Assembly: GCA_036346255.1 (NCBI GenBank)
Contig: CM070628.1
Location: 14,275,840 to 14,339,839, forward strand
Source of the DNA: Ampelocalamus luodianensis
Lineage: Eukaryota; Streptophyta; Magnoliopsida; Poales; Poaceae
DNA: 64,000 nt
Direction of reading: 5' to 3'
In this document: in pieces, positions 12,312 to 25,413 of the stretch
How the letters are laid out: every line of letters starts with the position of its first letter
How positions within the stretch are numbered: position 1 is the stretch's first letter
Position numbers and translations under genes: made by a program
The notes under the pieces: generated by a model
What the model was told of the DNA's origin: nothing
The model's input: the letters and a program-made list of their open reading frames with translations, nothing else
Database searches by the model: none

Positions 12312-13640
12312 TTCTACCCTCTTAACACGATTCGACTCGATCTAAACGCCCACTTCACGAAAGTTAAACCAAAGTGGAAACTAAGCAACAAAAGAACACA
12401 CGAGGTGAACAAGTTCGATAAAGCTCGCGCATGCAGACTCCAGCCCCAAGTGGCCTCCCTTTCGATCTGCTGCGACCAAAGACCTTGACATACTTGAGGT
12501 TTTGTTCTCAACTCTTTCTCGATCTTTCCAGACTGCACTGGTTTGGACTCAAAGGACAAGTCCTGCTTCAATTGTTATGGGTTCTAATGCAATGAGATGT
12601 TCCGGTCTCTCAGTACTTCCTCAACATGGACACATGAAAACATTGTGCACTCCACGACAGACTCTGGCGGATCTAAACGATAAGCCGCCTTCCCGATTCG
12701 AGCCAAGATCGTGAATGGTCCTATGTACCTTGGGCTAAGCTTCCTCTGCACCGAACCTCACCACACCTTTAGTGGGGACACTTTCAAGAGCACTCCGATC
12801 CCCACTTCAAATTCCAAGTCTCTTCTCCTCACGTCGCATAACTTTTCTGCTCGCTCCGAGCGCTAATAGGTTCTGTCTCACGAGCCACTCGCCTACGCTT
12901 TTTGTACCCAATCCTGACCCAAAAGCGCCTTCTCACCCACGGCTTCCCAGCAAAGTGGTGACTGCACTACGCCATACAAAACCTCGAACTGAGCGGCTTT
13001 TATGCTTGAATGATAGCCGCACTGTACGCAAACTCGCTAAAGGCAATTGATCCTCCCAGCTACCCTTCTAGGACAGACACAGACCGCAACATGTCCTCCA
13101 AGGTCGAATAGTGCGCTCGATTGCCCATCTGCTTGAGGATGGAAAGTCTGTACTTAGACGGAGTTGTGTGCCCATTGCACTGCAAACTCTCCTAACTTGG
13201 ACACGAACTTGGCGCCCCCGCCGTAAATGATGGTCTTGGTACTCCATGCAATCTTACAATTTCCCGCATAGATAGGAGCCAGTCACTAGCCAATTGGTCG
13301 TATGGATGGGAATAAAATGTGCGATTTGCTGAATCGATCCACTATAACCCAAACCGCATCTCTTACTCTCGTGAACGAGGCAACGCAACAACAAAGTCCA
13401 TAGAGATATCATCCCAAGGCCATTGGGGACCTCTAATGGTCGCAATAATCCTCGCAGACGCTTGTGCTCGCTTCACTTGCCGACAAACCCCACAGAGGCT
13501 ACATAGTTGGCAATGTCTACCTTCATCCTTTCCACCAAAGGTCCGCTTCAAGTCGCGGTACATCTTTGTCTCGCCGGATGTACCGTGTAACTGAGTACCA
13601 TGAGCCTCCTCTAATTTCACCTTGACTTCCGCTTTGGCGC
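12312..13640 (-). pseudogene. Element B integrase and C-terminal tail (minus)
   Basis: On the minus strand the zinc-binding domain is clear at about 13450-13640 ('LEEAHGTQLHGTSGETKMY', 'LCGVCRQVKRAQ'). The core follows at 13254-13440 ('WPWDDISMDFVVALPRSRE', 'AHFIPIHTTNWLV'). The C-terminal region at 12480-12700 reads 'FHVSML'-like and 'DLSFESKPVQ', then 'ATWGW', the usual chromovirus tail. A polypurine stretch (minus AAGAGGGTAGAA) joins the LTR at 12312. Many frameshifts are present. Confidence 0.85.
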
Positions 13641-14446
13641 ACACAAAGGCGGCCTTTAAATTGCACTACCTGCACTCCATCCAAACCGAAATCCCGACTT
13701 TGCCCATGTCCAAACGCTTCGAATTCTCCGCAAAAACGATCACCGTTGTGCTTCCCGCACCCGCTCGAATGGCCGACTCAAGATCACCAGTTTCAACACG
13801 CAGGCCTCGTGATAGCAAAATGATATACCCATACGCCAAAGTCGGAATGAGATAATCCACGTTGCAGCGCCGCTTTGCACTCGTGAGCATCACCACTACG
13901 CTTGCTTGCCGTGATGGTACCGAATAGATAGGTCATAATCTTTAATCGCCAACCACCGCACCGCTCTTAAATTCAAATCTTCAGGTGAAAATATACTTAA
14001 GACTCTTGTGGTCCAGATAAACATCACAACCTCACCATACGTATAGTGTCTCCAAAGCTTCGTGGCAAACATTACAACGCCAACTCTAAATCATGAGTTG
14101 GGTACTTGCTCATGCTTCTTCACCGCTCGACGATAAGCTATCACCTTCCTTCCTCGCATAAGGACACAACCCAACCCAATCCGAGACGATCGAGTACACC
14201 GAATCGCTTCCTGTGCTCTGGAAGTGTAAGGACAGGCGGTCACCAACTTTTCCTTAAGGGTTTGGAAGTTACGCCACGTCATCGCCCCACCAACTTCACA
14301 TCCTTCGTGAGTCCGATAAAGGTTTAGCAATAATGGAGAAATCCCGCACAAAACGCCGATAGTATCCTCGCCATGCCGAAAGCTTCACTTCTTTGACATT
14401 GGTTGGCGCTTCCATTCTACCATCGAGAAATCTTACTTGGATCAAT
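13641..14446 (-). pseudogene. Element B RNase H region (minus), broken
   Basis: Minus-strand frames read 'NFQTLKEKLVTA', then 'SRIGLGCVLMRGRKVIAY' (14091-14290), the start of gypsy RNase H. 'ETGDLESAIRAGAG' follows near 13770-13820, the linker before integrase. The order matches the polyprotein, but at least three frame changes occur. The RNase H catalytic set cannot be verified residue by residue. Confidence 0.75.
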
Positions 14447-15625
14447 CAGATTCCTTTATCATTGATGACATGCCCGTAAACCCCACTTCGCATCCAAACT
14501 CGCACTTTTTCGCCATAAAACTTATGCTCCCTTAGCGCTCCAACACAAGCCTCGTGTCGCGAAGGGGCTCCAACACTCGCACGGTGGTACGGAACCGCTG
14601 GAGGTGCCAAGGCGCCATTATCGGAAATGGGGCCACGGGAGGGGCGCCAAAAGTACCGCGGGGCTCTCCAGTGCAGGAAGGTAAGGCCAGGCGGTGCCTG
14701 GCAGGAGTAGGAGTAGCCGCTAACATCCGAACCGACTCGAAGAAGAAGGCCGGCGCCGGCATCGACATCGGAACAGTTCCCACTTGATGATATCGGGCGG
14801 GATTCCGCCGACAAACCAATGCCTTATGGCCCTCCCGACTCACAATGGCGCAAGACCCAACCAACCGCACTGCTCTATGCTCGCGCCGCACTTGAAGCAC
14901 TTCATGCCCCGCTCGACCGACGTAATCCAGGTGCAACGCCGACGCCATGAGGTGGAAGAAGATCGCGCCTCGTGAACTTGGTCTTGAATGATTTCGCGCC
15001 CTTTGAACCTCTTGGAAGTGGGCCTCGGAAGGTCCCACCCCACTACCAAAACCCCTTTCCGCCGCCACCGCACTCTCGTAAACCACAACGCCTTCCACTC
15101 CGGCAATCCTCACCAGCCGCATCTCCGCCCATGCCCTCGCTTGTTCGACTGCAGAACCGAATCCCGCAACTCCAATGCTCCCAATACCGCCGAACTCTGC
15201 CTCGAGCCCCTCGCGAAACCTCTTGGCTTTTTCTTCATCATTTGTGGCCACAACTGAACAAAACGAACCAAAGTGTTAAAACCCGCTTCATACTCACAAT
15301 GTCATCTTACCGCTTGAAGTTCTCGCAAAGAGACTTCCATTCGCTTCCACATATGAAGCCGATAAAACCTCTTCCTCGAAATGCTCAACAAAATGTTCCT
15401 GTGTAATCGTCCATGAGTCTGTCCCGCCATCGTGACTCTTCCCACCTGATATCCGTCCGCTCTTCAATTGGAAAGCCACTAATCGAGCCCTCATTTCAAG
15501 TCATCCTCAGAGTCTGGCGCCTCCATGTGTCACAACAATTAGTCGCACAACCGCCATGGTTCGACCCGCCAAGGTGTCCACCACGCGTCCATCGTGTAAT
15601 CCATGGCATACACCGCAAAGTGCCG
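14446..15625 (-). pseudogene. Element B gag fused to RT remnant by internal deletion (minus)
   Basis: Gag is recognisable at 14990-15500 on the minus strand ('TITQEHFVEHFEEEVLSASY' in one frame, 'MATNDEEKAKRFREGLEAEF' in another). Knuckle-like pieces follow ('GRAGHEVLQ', 'CFKCG'). Only about 300 bp later the frame reads 'LREHKFYGEKVRVWM' and 'GHVINDKGI' (14446-14570), the RT connection just before RNase H. Protease and the RT fingers and palm, including the YxDD motif, are therefore absent. This implies an internal deletion near 14570-14700 in addition to the frameshifts. B could not move on its own. Confidence 0.75.
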
Positions 15626-17668
15626 TGTCGGACCAAAAATGCACTCGACCTTCGGTATACCGACTAGTCCAGATCACGCTTAGTGCACACAAGTGGCAAC
15701 ATCGATGAAATATCATTTCCATATGCAAAGATGACTAATAAATAGGCAAATAACAATAAATATCGAGTAAAGACCTTAAGGTCAAAGCTACACCATGCCT
15801 CGTAAGGCTTAATAGCCCAATGAAGTCGCAATGAACTAAACTAATAATCTTCAGCAAAGCCCATCCATATGCCCACAGCACCTAAAAGTGCGACCTAGTT
15901 CTTCTCGATCCTTGAAGTAGACCTTGTTGACCGACGCATTCCTCCATTTCTCAGAGGTTTGGCGCAAGTTTTACAACAAGCGTGAGTACACAACCGCATC
16001 GCAAGTCATACCACGTAATGCAATGTATAGATGCAGCTTATTCCAAAGGAAATGGCTTCGTGGTTATTTTGCGTAAATGCAACATTTGCAATTGAATACA
16101 AGTAATAGATTGAAAGCATAATTCAAAACAAATAGACAATATTAATTTAACAATTGTTTTCACAAAGACACATAGCCTAATCAAATTTTTTCACACACCA
16201 TATGACTTAAATCACACAAACTGTCCTTCCCAAAGGTTTTATGAAAATCACCCTCGTGAAATCCCGAGCATTGTCCATGATCATGACGCGCTATTCGAAT
16301 AGATTATTTAACACTGGCAGAGGTTGTACACTTTACCCACACGATATAATCCAAGGTGGCCGCACCGATCATAACAAAACAGCCGGCAACTTCGCCTCAA
16401 CATTGACGTTCTTATTCACACGCCTCATATCACAAAGCTTAATCTATCCACCGAACCCCAATGTTGAAACTCCGTGAACCTACTAAGTTAGGCTCGCTCA
16501 CTGCACATGTGGTCGTGACAAAGATAGCCTACCAATGGCGACAAAGTTAAGTCCTAATTGACCAAGACAAGACTTCCGCTTTTCTAACTAAACCACACAG
16601 ATTAATCCCAATCACAAAGCCACCAACACACAAAGATTCACCACTTGCCTCACCCAAATCCTTTACCACCTAGCTTGGTTTTAGTGCAACACATGCCATC
16701 ACAAAGTAATAACACATAGCACACACGCTTTATCACAAAGTTCCATAATCACTTAGTCAAATTTATAATTGCAACTCAGTGATGATGATGACTCTGCATG
16801 GCTAAGCAATCTACTTGCACTAACCAACCCACGCTGGTAATACCATAGCACCAACTAAATATGAACCAATCTAGGTGACAAAAGATTATGACATACAATG
16901 GACAATGTGGATATAACAAATTGGATTAATAGCTAAACCTAAAAGCATTTAAATAATTACTTAAAGTAAATGCAATAATTTAAATCAAAGTAATTTTAAA
17001 AACTGGGATTCAATATGATCAAAGGTATAACTTGCCTTGCTATAGCAATGATGATCTTATTTTATCTTCAATCCTCTACTTGCTTGATCTTCACTTCCTT
17101 CTGACGATTCCGGACTTCTGCCTAACGAGAAAGAAAGGCAAAACAAACTAAATTCAAAAGACAAATCAAATAAACTCCAAATTGAAATTGAATGGTACTG
17201 AAGGTAGATATTGAATTTAGATGAATTTAGAAACTTGAATGGGTTCAATCGAATTGGATGAAGAAGATATGGCTTTAAGATTGGAATTACATGAAATGAT
17301 GAAAAGTTTCACGGAATATTCTCGTAATATTCTATTCCGAAAATATTAGAAAAAGAATAAGTGTATGATAGGTGGATTGATCAGTATTTATGGATTTCTA
17401 GAATTTAAAATAATTCCTAAATAAGGTAGAGAGAGTGACATGGGACCAATAAGATAAAAGGATTTTCAAGAATTAAATTAATTCCTAAAATAGAATTAGG
17501 ATTGACATGTGGGCCACTGGTCTATGGACCGGTCCACGAGATATGCTAGTCCACGGACCAAGCTCATGAATCGGGTTGACTAAGGTTTGACTGACAAAGG
17601 GACCCGCATGTAGGTGAGATAAATAATTAAGGTGTTTAATTAGGAGGATGACATGTGGGGTCTACATG

Positions 17669-17710
<42 letters not shown>

Positions 17711-18944
17711 AAGGGTCCACACATTAGACATTAGAGAGCTAGAGAAGAAACGAACTGAGAACAAATAATAAAGACGCTCGACATACGATGCATGAATAGT
17801 GAATGTAGACGCCGATTGATTCTTGCTCAAGGTGGTGACGATTTAACGGAGGCGAACCAGCCGCTGGCGTAAGGGGCAAACGGAAAGGAAACGACGAGTC
17901 GGAGATGATGACGCCGTCCGACGTCGAGATTTTGCTCCATGCGACAGCCCGGCGACCAAGAACGCCGACGACGGCAAATTTCACGGCGCGTGAATACCTC
18001 CGTGACAATCGCAAAAGGAAGGTGAGCACGCGTAGAACGCGCGACGCGAACTCAACGGGTGGTGGAGTTGAAGGCGGGGATCAACGGTTGCGAGTAATTG
18101 ACCGAGAAGGACGACGGGCAAGAGGCGAGAGAACATCAAATTCTCGACGCACGTGGATGAAACTTGAATCTACAAGAGGGGAAAATAGGTATTGACGAAG
18201 GGCACAAGATGACGCGATCGGATTTGGAGAAACTCACCGAGGAAGCGAGAACGCGATGAACACGTTTCGCTTTAGGGCTTGACATGGCCGATGGTGTTCG
18301 TGATCTTCTGACGAAGAGGAAGGAACCATGACGTAGAACGCGACGACGCGTAAGCCAACGCCGATTTGGTCGGCCGGGGACGCGGATGAAGCCGTAGTTC
18401 ACGGAGAAGAACTTTGGTTGAGCTCGTTTTCTGGAGATTGCGGTGAAAATAGATCGGTTTGGAGGAAACCAATTCCGCTGGATTGGAAGAGGGGATCAAC
18501 ACGACGCTGCGGAGCGCAAAACGGCTCGCATTTATATGCACCGTGGAGAAAGATATGGAAATTTGAAATTTTGAGTTCAAAACGGCACGCATCGACTCGC
18601 TTGGTTCTGAGATTGAAGATGAACAGTGTTTCGCGATTACTGTAGCACATGGGCAGAGAGAAAACCTGATTTTTGGAATTAAAAATCCTAAAAATCAAGG
18701 AGACCAAATAAAATAGCAAACAAATCCGGAAAAATCTCAGAAAATACCCAAAAATTCCTTGAAGCACAAGGAAGCCAAATAACACAAATTTTTATTTAAT
18801 TAATGTTTATATTAGTCAAATTAAATATTTTTAATTTAGGAAAATTCCAATTAAGCTTTATTAATTCAAATAAAATTGGTGAAATTTTCTAGGGACCTAA
18901 ACTACTCAAAAGATTTTTGAAAAACCAAATTTTGGGACGTTACA
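15626..18944 (-). mobile_element. Element C left (3') LTR, 3.3 kb
   Basis: It matches 23315-26625 over its whole length in the same orientation. On the minus strand it starts TGTAACGTCCCAAAATTT at 18944 and ends at 15626. A minus-strand TATA-like ATATAAAT lies at about 18530-18538. An (AT)n run of 36 bp is at 17671-17706. GC-rich ORFs at 17739-18402 lie inside the LTR and are not genes. Confidence 0.88.
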
Positions 18945-18957
18945 AACCTCCCCCCCT
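18945..18957 (-). promoter_or_regulatory. Element C polypurine tract
   Basis: On the minus strand GGGGGGGAGGTT directly precedes the LTR start. Just before it is CTCGGGGACGAGATTCC, a block often seen before the polypurine tract in rice gypsy elements. It fixes C as a minus-strand element. Confidence 0.8.
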
Positions 18958-21850
18958 TAAAGGAATCTCGTCCCCGAGATTCAGGCTGGCTATAGAATAG
19001 GATAAGAAACTCAGCCTTCGGGTTTACTTCTTGCTTTCAAATTGCTTTGACTTTAACCGAATCGCTCTTCTGACCACTTACAGAGCAACACCTTGCTTCT
19101 TGCTAAACTTCTCGCTTCACTGAAACTTGACGAACTGGCTTTTGGCTGGAAGGCATCTTGAAACTCGATTGCTTCTAACAAGGCTGCTTGATCGGTGCTT
19201 GAAGGCACTTCTGGAGTGGAGGAAATCTTGCCGATCGACAACTCAAAGTTGGCAAACTATCTCTTCTTCCGCTTCGATCGAACTAATCGACACATATCTC
19301 ACAACTCTCTCATACAATTCTTTAGCACGTAACTTCAACAGTATTCAAGATAGACATGGTCGCTAAGGTGAAAATCAGATAGTCTGTGGTAGCTTCTTTG
19401 AACACCGCTACTTAAATTTCATTTAAGATTAAGGACCTTGGTCTTCTCGCTTCATGATTAATGCAACATCCACATACTTTGTAATTTGATTCGCATTAGT
19501 CGAGCGATGACTTACACGATCAACCACTCAACTTCAGAGGGTGACAATCGCGACTAGTCGACATCCGAGTCGAGGAAAACTCGCACATAACACTTACTTG
19601 CGCGACTTGGTACTCGAAAGTTAAGGCACAACTCATCGCTTTTTCAATCGTCCGCTGAATCCGCGATACACCATGCCGAATCGCAATGACCATCTAAGCT
19701 TCATACGCATTCGCCGCCAATACAAGGTAAGTCGATCCTTGGTCCGATACTCACTTCTCTCGACATGTCGCATTTGACCATCTCAGAGATCCGACATCGC
19801 ACTCCACGCCGACGTAATGTCATATCCTGCCGTGATACAACCTCTCGTCAGATACCACTCGCAGGCGCCTCCAAACTAGGTGATATTGACAGAATGAAGC
19901 GACAAATTTCTATCAAATGATCAACAATCACCCTTCAAGAAATTATATCCCGATTGGGTCCGGAGATCCCATATCTGAATTCTCGTGATAGAAGTACTGA
20001 CTAGCCCCAACATTTTGGCTGATTTTCCGACATGTCAAACACATGGTAACCCATTCTCGATATTTCACTTTATTTTGGATCATCACAATGCCACTTTGAG
20101 ATCTTTGTACAACTTGGTACTTTCAGGGAAACTGGAATGCTTGCACTCAAATGTTGGTATGAGCGTCAACTACTTGAGTTTTTCCTCATTAGATATGCAA
20201 ATATACTCATTGATCCATGGATCATTCTCGCTTGCCTTCAGTGGGTTCTCACTCTTTCCTGGCTTTACGTGAGGACGGATCACTTAACGCTATCACACCT
20301 CACCGATTTCTAGCATCGGTCCGAACTCGGGTTCAACAGATATCCTTGCAACCGACTCAAGATCCAAACTCGAATTTCACTGTAACTTTAGTCGATCGAT
20401 CAATGATCCTTGTGGTAGCTCTTCCGCTTCAAAGCATCCGTCAGATCGGTCCGGTTCGAGGGAACGGATTCCAACCTCATGGTTCTCAATCCAATAACCA
20501 TCTTTGTTGCTCCATGGTAGCAACTTCGAATTTGACTAGGATAATTTATTGCTTGACACTTCGCTTATTAAGAATCATTGACTAAACTTCTTAGCACAAA
20601 AATTTGATGATCCATGATAAAAGCTATCAAGGTTCCTTCCGTATCCGCAATCCGAACACCGGGTTGTGATTAATCTCCTCTCAAATTTTTACAAACTCGC
20701 TCACTTCTAGCGATCCGTGAACTTGTCTTCTACAACAGTGAGGGTCTTGGCTAACTTGAAACGATCATCTCACCGATCTTCAACTAACACCGCCTCAAAC
20801 GATCGCTTCACCGGTATTCAATCGACACTTGCTAAGTCGATGGATTTGATTTGACATCGCTTTATCTCGATAAAGTCATCCGATCCACTCTATCATCTCT
20901 GCAAACTCTTCTAACCACTTTTGTCATAATTTATCTCTCGACGTAATTCCATTCTCAAATTACCGATCTTGGGTACCAAGTCAAACAAACTTAACTTTGA
21001 ATACGGGTTGCATGTCGCATAGATCACTTGCAATGACGATCGATATTCTCTTGCCGATCTTGACATTATTCCAATGATTAGCTTCTTCAATCATTTACTA
21101 TTGTCTTATCGCTATGCAAAATGATGAGTTGGAATTCAACATCACATTCCATAGTTACGCTCTACGCCTTCAATCATCATGACTTAACGCTGATTACTCA
21201 ACTTGCAAAGGCGTACTTGGAAAGGTATCCAATGATTTAATATCCAACAATTCCTTTTCTCCGTGAATTTGCATGCAAAGATGTTCACATTTTTAGCTCT
21301 CCAACAAAGGAAAAGTTACATTGATTCTCCGACTTTCTTGGTAACATCATCGCACAAACGCCTCTTCTTTAATCGTCACCGACACACGGATCTTGCCGCT
21401 AAGTACCACCTATCCCGGTGTTACAATCTTAATCGAACTAACTTCCGCATTCTTGCATATTAGAGTGAGTGATTGGTTCTTCCGAGGACACCGTTAACGA
21501 GTGACCTTTCCATGATAATTGTAGCATAGACATGTTGAACCTTGCGATTTTTTCTCAAGAGGTCAAGGCGTAACGATTATTATGGTATTCTTCAACCTTC
21601 AAGAAGGATAGTCGCTTGTGGGGCATCTCTTGGCATAGTGGTCTTGCTTACCACACTCTAACAACCTCCCGACGATTCTCGGCTTGTTTCTTTGAGGTGG
21701 GCTATCGAGGTCTATATTCGCTTGTGATCCTTCACCGACATTTTTGTACTAACAATGGTTTGCCTTCTTCTGCTAATGTTCACAGAGCTCGAAAATTTTC
21801 GCCGACGTTGTTTTGCGTAAGTCAACACCGAATACATGAGGCACTCGCTT
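18958..21850 (-). mobile_element. Element C interior with no recognisable pol
   Basis: Nearly 2.9 kb where protease, RT, RNase H and integrase should lie. Reading the minus strand in several places I found no YxDD, no integrase zinc domain and no chromo tail. The longest minus frame near the 3' end (19053-19241) is serine-rich and not recognised. Either C is a non-autonomous derivative or pol has decayed beyond recognition by eye. Confidence 0.6.
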
Positions 21851-22440
21851 GGACAATGATCATCGCTTCACACAAGAAACATGTGATCTTGATCATGGGA
21901 CATTTTCCAACTAATGGTTTCTTCGCAATCGAACAATTGATATTGTGCTCATCGCACTATAGCTTATTTCTCCACAACGGATACATGCACAAACTTCGAC
22001 TTATCCGTTAGCAAGACTTCAAATGACAACGGCTAGATTTGGTGTAGGATATCGAAATAGCAGGTTTTTCTTGATCACTTATGCTTGATATTGCATGTCA
22101 CATGGCTTAAAAGCAATGAGGAACTCTAACCATGTGATGGTCTTCTCGTCCTGATGGACTGCATGAAAGTTTTCCCATCAATCTAATGTAACTCCTTCGA
22201 ATTGATGAGCGTATAGAGAACTTTCATTATCATTGCATTGCACAATGCTTAGCTTTTCTTCTATTGTGCGAATCCAAGATTCGTGATCCTTGAGTACGGT
22301 TGACCTTCAAAGATAGGCGCTTGGTCCTAAGAACTTTGCAAACTCGAATCGAGGGCTTAGCCGCTGGGATGGCAACGAAGGCGATCATTGCAAACATTAC
22401 TATTGTCCGATGGTTGCATCGTTGTCGCATGATCCGATTC
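21851..22440 (-). pseudogene. Element C gag fragment (minus)
   Basis: On the minus strand 22141-22260 reads 'EKLSIVQCNDNESSLYAHQF', then 'EGVTLD*WENFHAVHQDEK'. This is the plant gypsy Retrotrans_gag core with one tryptophan codon read as TGA. It continues 'ITWLEFLIAFKPC' into 22090. A cysteine-containing stretch ('KCPMIKITCFLCE') near 21870-21930 may be the zinc knuckle. Frameshifts and the internal stop prevent an intact Gag as read. Confidence 0.75.
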
Positions 22441-23297
22441 GGGCCGCAGGAACTGCTCGAGTTCGAGGTGTCACCATCGGCACTAGAGATAGTTGTTGGT
22501 CATCATCCGCCTCGCATCGATAACCGCCCACTAGGGTTGACAACATCCGAGCCGCACTGCATCGCCTTGAGATTATCGACAAGGTCGGTTTCACTGGTTC
22601 TCCATCACGGTCCACCAGGCTTATAGATGAGAGAGAAAAGCACAAGGTAAGGGAAGAAAATCTACTAAGGGGAACAGTTTAACCCAAAGAACACCAAGAA
22701 ACACACAAATAGCCGAAAGCTCTTAAGAAGCATAAAACTCACACCAAACTACATCAAGAAGGGAAACAAAGATCTAATCGTCTAGTCGATTAAACTCTAA
22801 CTAACAGTGACTTGGCTTAACACACGGAGGAACCTACGATTTATCCTATATGGCCGGTCCAAGAAAACTCGATCCGTCACTGCCTTCATCAAACGTTGAC
22901 GCTTATGATCCTTGGAGGCTAAGCTTGAAGAAAGATGGAGGCGACGCACAACTTCTTCTTAGTCTTGAATTTTGCACGCGCTTGTCTTGAACACTTGGGA
23001 GATGTTGACACGCTTGTTGTTTGTCGCGTGGTCTTCAAACAGCTTGCTCAAAATCGCTTTGGGCATCCACCAAGACATTGACACTGATAACTACGACTAT
23101 AGAAGTTATGAGGGAGAGAGTCCAATTTAATACTCCAAATGGCGGTTGAAGAATATAGATGAGAACGGATAGAATAGAAGAGTATAGAATAGACAAGGTG
23201 AGAATAGCACATCATTAAGATTTTCCATTTGTAAAATAAGTTTTGAAGTTTTCCTTACAAACGACCATTCTAACTAAGGTCACGATACATACGATAT
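22441..23297 (-). mobile_element. Element C leader between primer site and gag
   Basis: No coding pattern is recognised apart from low-complexity gag N-terminus candidates near 22400-22645. It is bounded by the primer site at 23298-23309. Confidence 0.5.
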
Positions 23298-23309
23298 GGC
23301 TCGATACCA
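23298..23309 (-). promoter_or_regulatory. Element C primer binding site
   Basis: On the minus strand TGGTATCGAGCC, the same Met-tRNA type site as element A, a few bases from the end of the right LTR. Confidence 0.8.
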
Positions 23310-23314
23310 CCTCC

Positions 23315-25381
23315 GCCGGGACCCAAAATGCACCGACTTCCGTATATCTTGCACTAGTCCAGATCACGCTTAGTGCACAAAGGGCAACATCGATGAAATA
23401 TCATTTCCATATGCAAAGATGACTAATAAATAGGCAAATAACAATAAATATCGCAGTAAAGACCTTAAGGTCAAAGCTACAATTAATGCCTCATGCTTAA
23501 TAGCCCAATGAAGCCGCAGATGAACGGCAAACTAATAATCTCAGTGAAGCCCATCCATATGCCCACAGCAATGCACCGGGTCTGCGCACCTAGTTCTTCT
23601 CGATCCTTGAAGTAGACCTTGTTGACCCTTCCATTCCTCCATTTCGAGGTTTGGGCGCAAGTTTTACAACAAGCGTGAGTACACAACCGCACTCGCAAGT
23701 CATACCATTGTAATGCAATGTATAGATGCGTGCTTATTCCAAAGGAAATGGCTTCTGTGGTTATTTTGCGAGAAATGCAACATTTGCAATTGAATACAAG
23801 TAATAGATTGAAAGCATAATTCAAAACAAATAGACAATATTAATTTAACAATTGTTTTCACAAAGACACATAGCCTAATCAAATTCTTTCACACGACCAT
23901 ATGACTTAAATCACACAACCGTCCCTTCCCAAAGGTTTTATGAAAATCTACCTCGTGTGAAATCCCCGAGCATTGTCCATGACCATGACGCGCTATTCGA
24001 ATAGATTATTTAACACTCGCAGAGGTTGTACACTTTACCCACACGATATAACCCGTGTGGCCGACCGATCATAACAAAACAGTTCGGCAACTTCGCCTCA
24101 ACATTGACGTTTTATTCACACAAATCCCATATCACAAAGCTTAACCTATCCACCGAACCCCAATGTTGAAACTCAGAATCCTACTAAGTTAGGCCTGCAC
24201 ACTGCACATGTGGTCGTAGACAAGATAGCCTCGCTCAATGGCGCACAAAGTTAAGTCCTTAATTGACCAAGACAAGACTTCCAGCTTTTCTAACTAAACC
24301 ACACAGATTAATCCCAATCACAAAGCCACCAACTCACACAAGATTCACCACTTGCCTCACCCAAATCCTTTACCACCTGGGCTTGGTTTTAGTGCAACAC
24401 ATGCCATCACAAAGTAATAACACATAGCACACAGTTTTATCACAAAGTTCCATAATCACTTAGTCAAATTTATAATTGCAACTCAGTGATGATGATGACT
24501 CGTTGCATGGCTAAGCAATCTACTCGACTAACCAACCCACGCTGGTAATACCATAGCACCAACTAAATATGAACCAATCTAGGTGACAAAAGATTATGAC
24601 ATACAATGGACAATGTGGATATAACAAATTGATTAATAGCTAAACCTAAAAGCATTTAAATAATTACTTAAAGTAAATGCAATAATTTAAATCAAAGTAA
24701 TTTTAAAAACTGGGATTCAATATGATCAAAGGTATAACTTGCCTTGCTATAGCAATGATGATCTTATTTTATCTTCAATCCTCTACTTGCTTGATCTTCA
24801 GCTCCTTCGGACGATTCCGGACTTTGCCTAACGAGAAAGAAAGCTATAAAACAAACTAAATTCAAAAGACAAATCAAATAAACTCCAAATTGAAATTGAA
24901 TGGTACTGGAAGGTAGATATTGAATTTAGATGAATTTAGAAACTTGAATGGGTTCAATCGAATTGATGAAGAAGATATGGCTTTTGGAAGATTGGAATTC
25001 ACATGAAATGATGAAAAGTTTCTACGGAATATTTCGTAATATTCTATTCCGAAAATATTAGAAAAAGAATAAGTGTATGATAGGTGGACTGATCAGATTT
25101 ATGGATTTCTAGAATTTAAAATAATTCCGAAATAAGGTAGAGAGAGTGACAAGTGGGACCAATAAGATAAAAGGATTTTCAAGAATTAAATTAATTCTGA
25201 AAATAGAATTAGGATTGACATGTGGCCATCGGTCTATGGACCGGTCCACGGAGATATGCTAGTCCACGGTGGACCAAGCTCATGAATCGGTTGACTAAGG
25301 TTTGACTGACAAAGGACCTGCATGTAGGTGAGATAAATAATTAAGGTGTTTAATTAGGAGGATGACATGGGTCTACATGGA

Positions 25382-25413
<32 letters not shown>

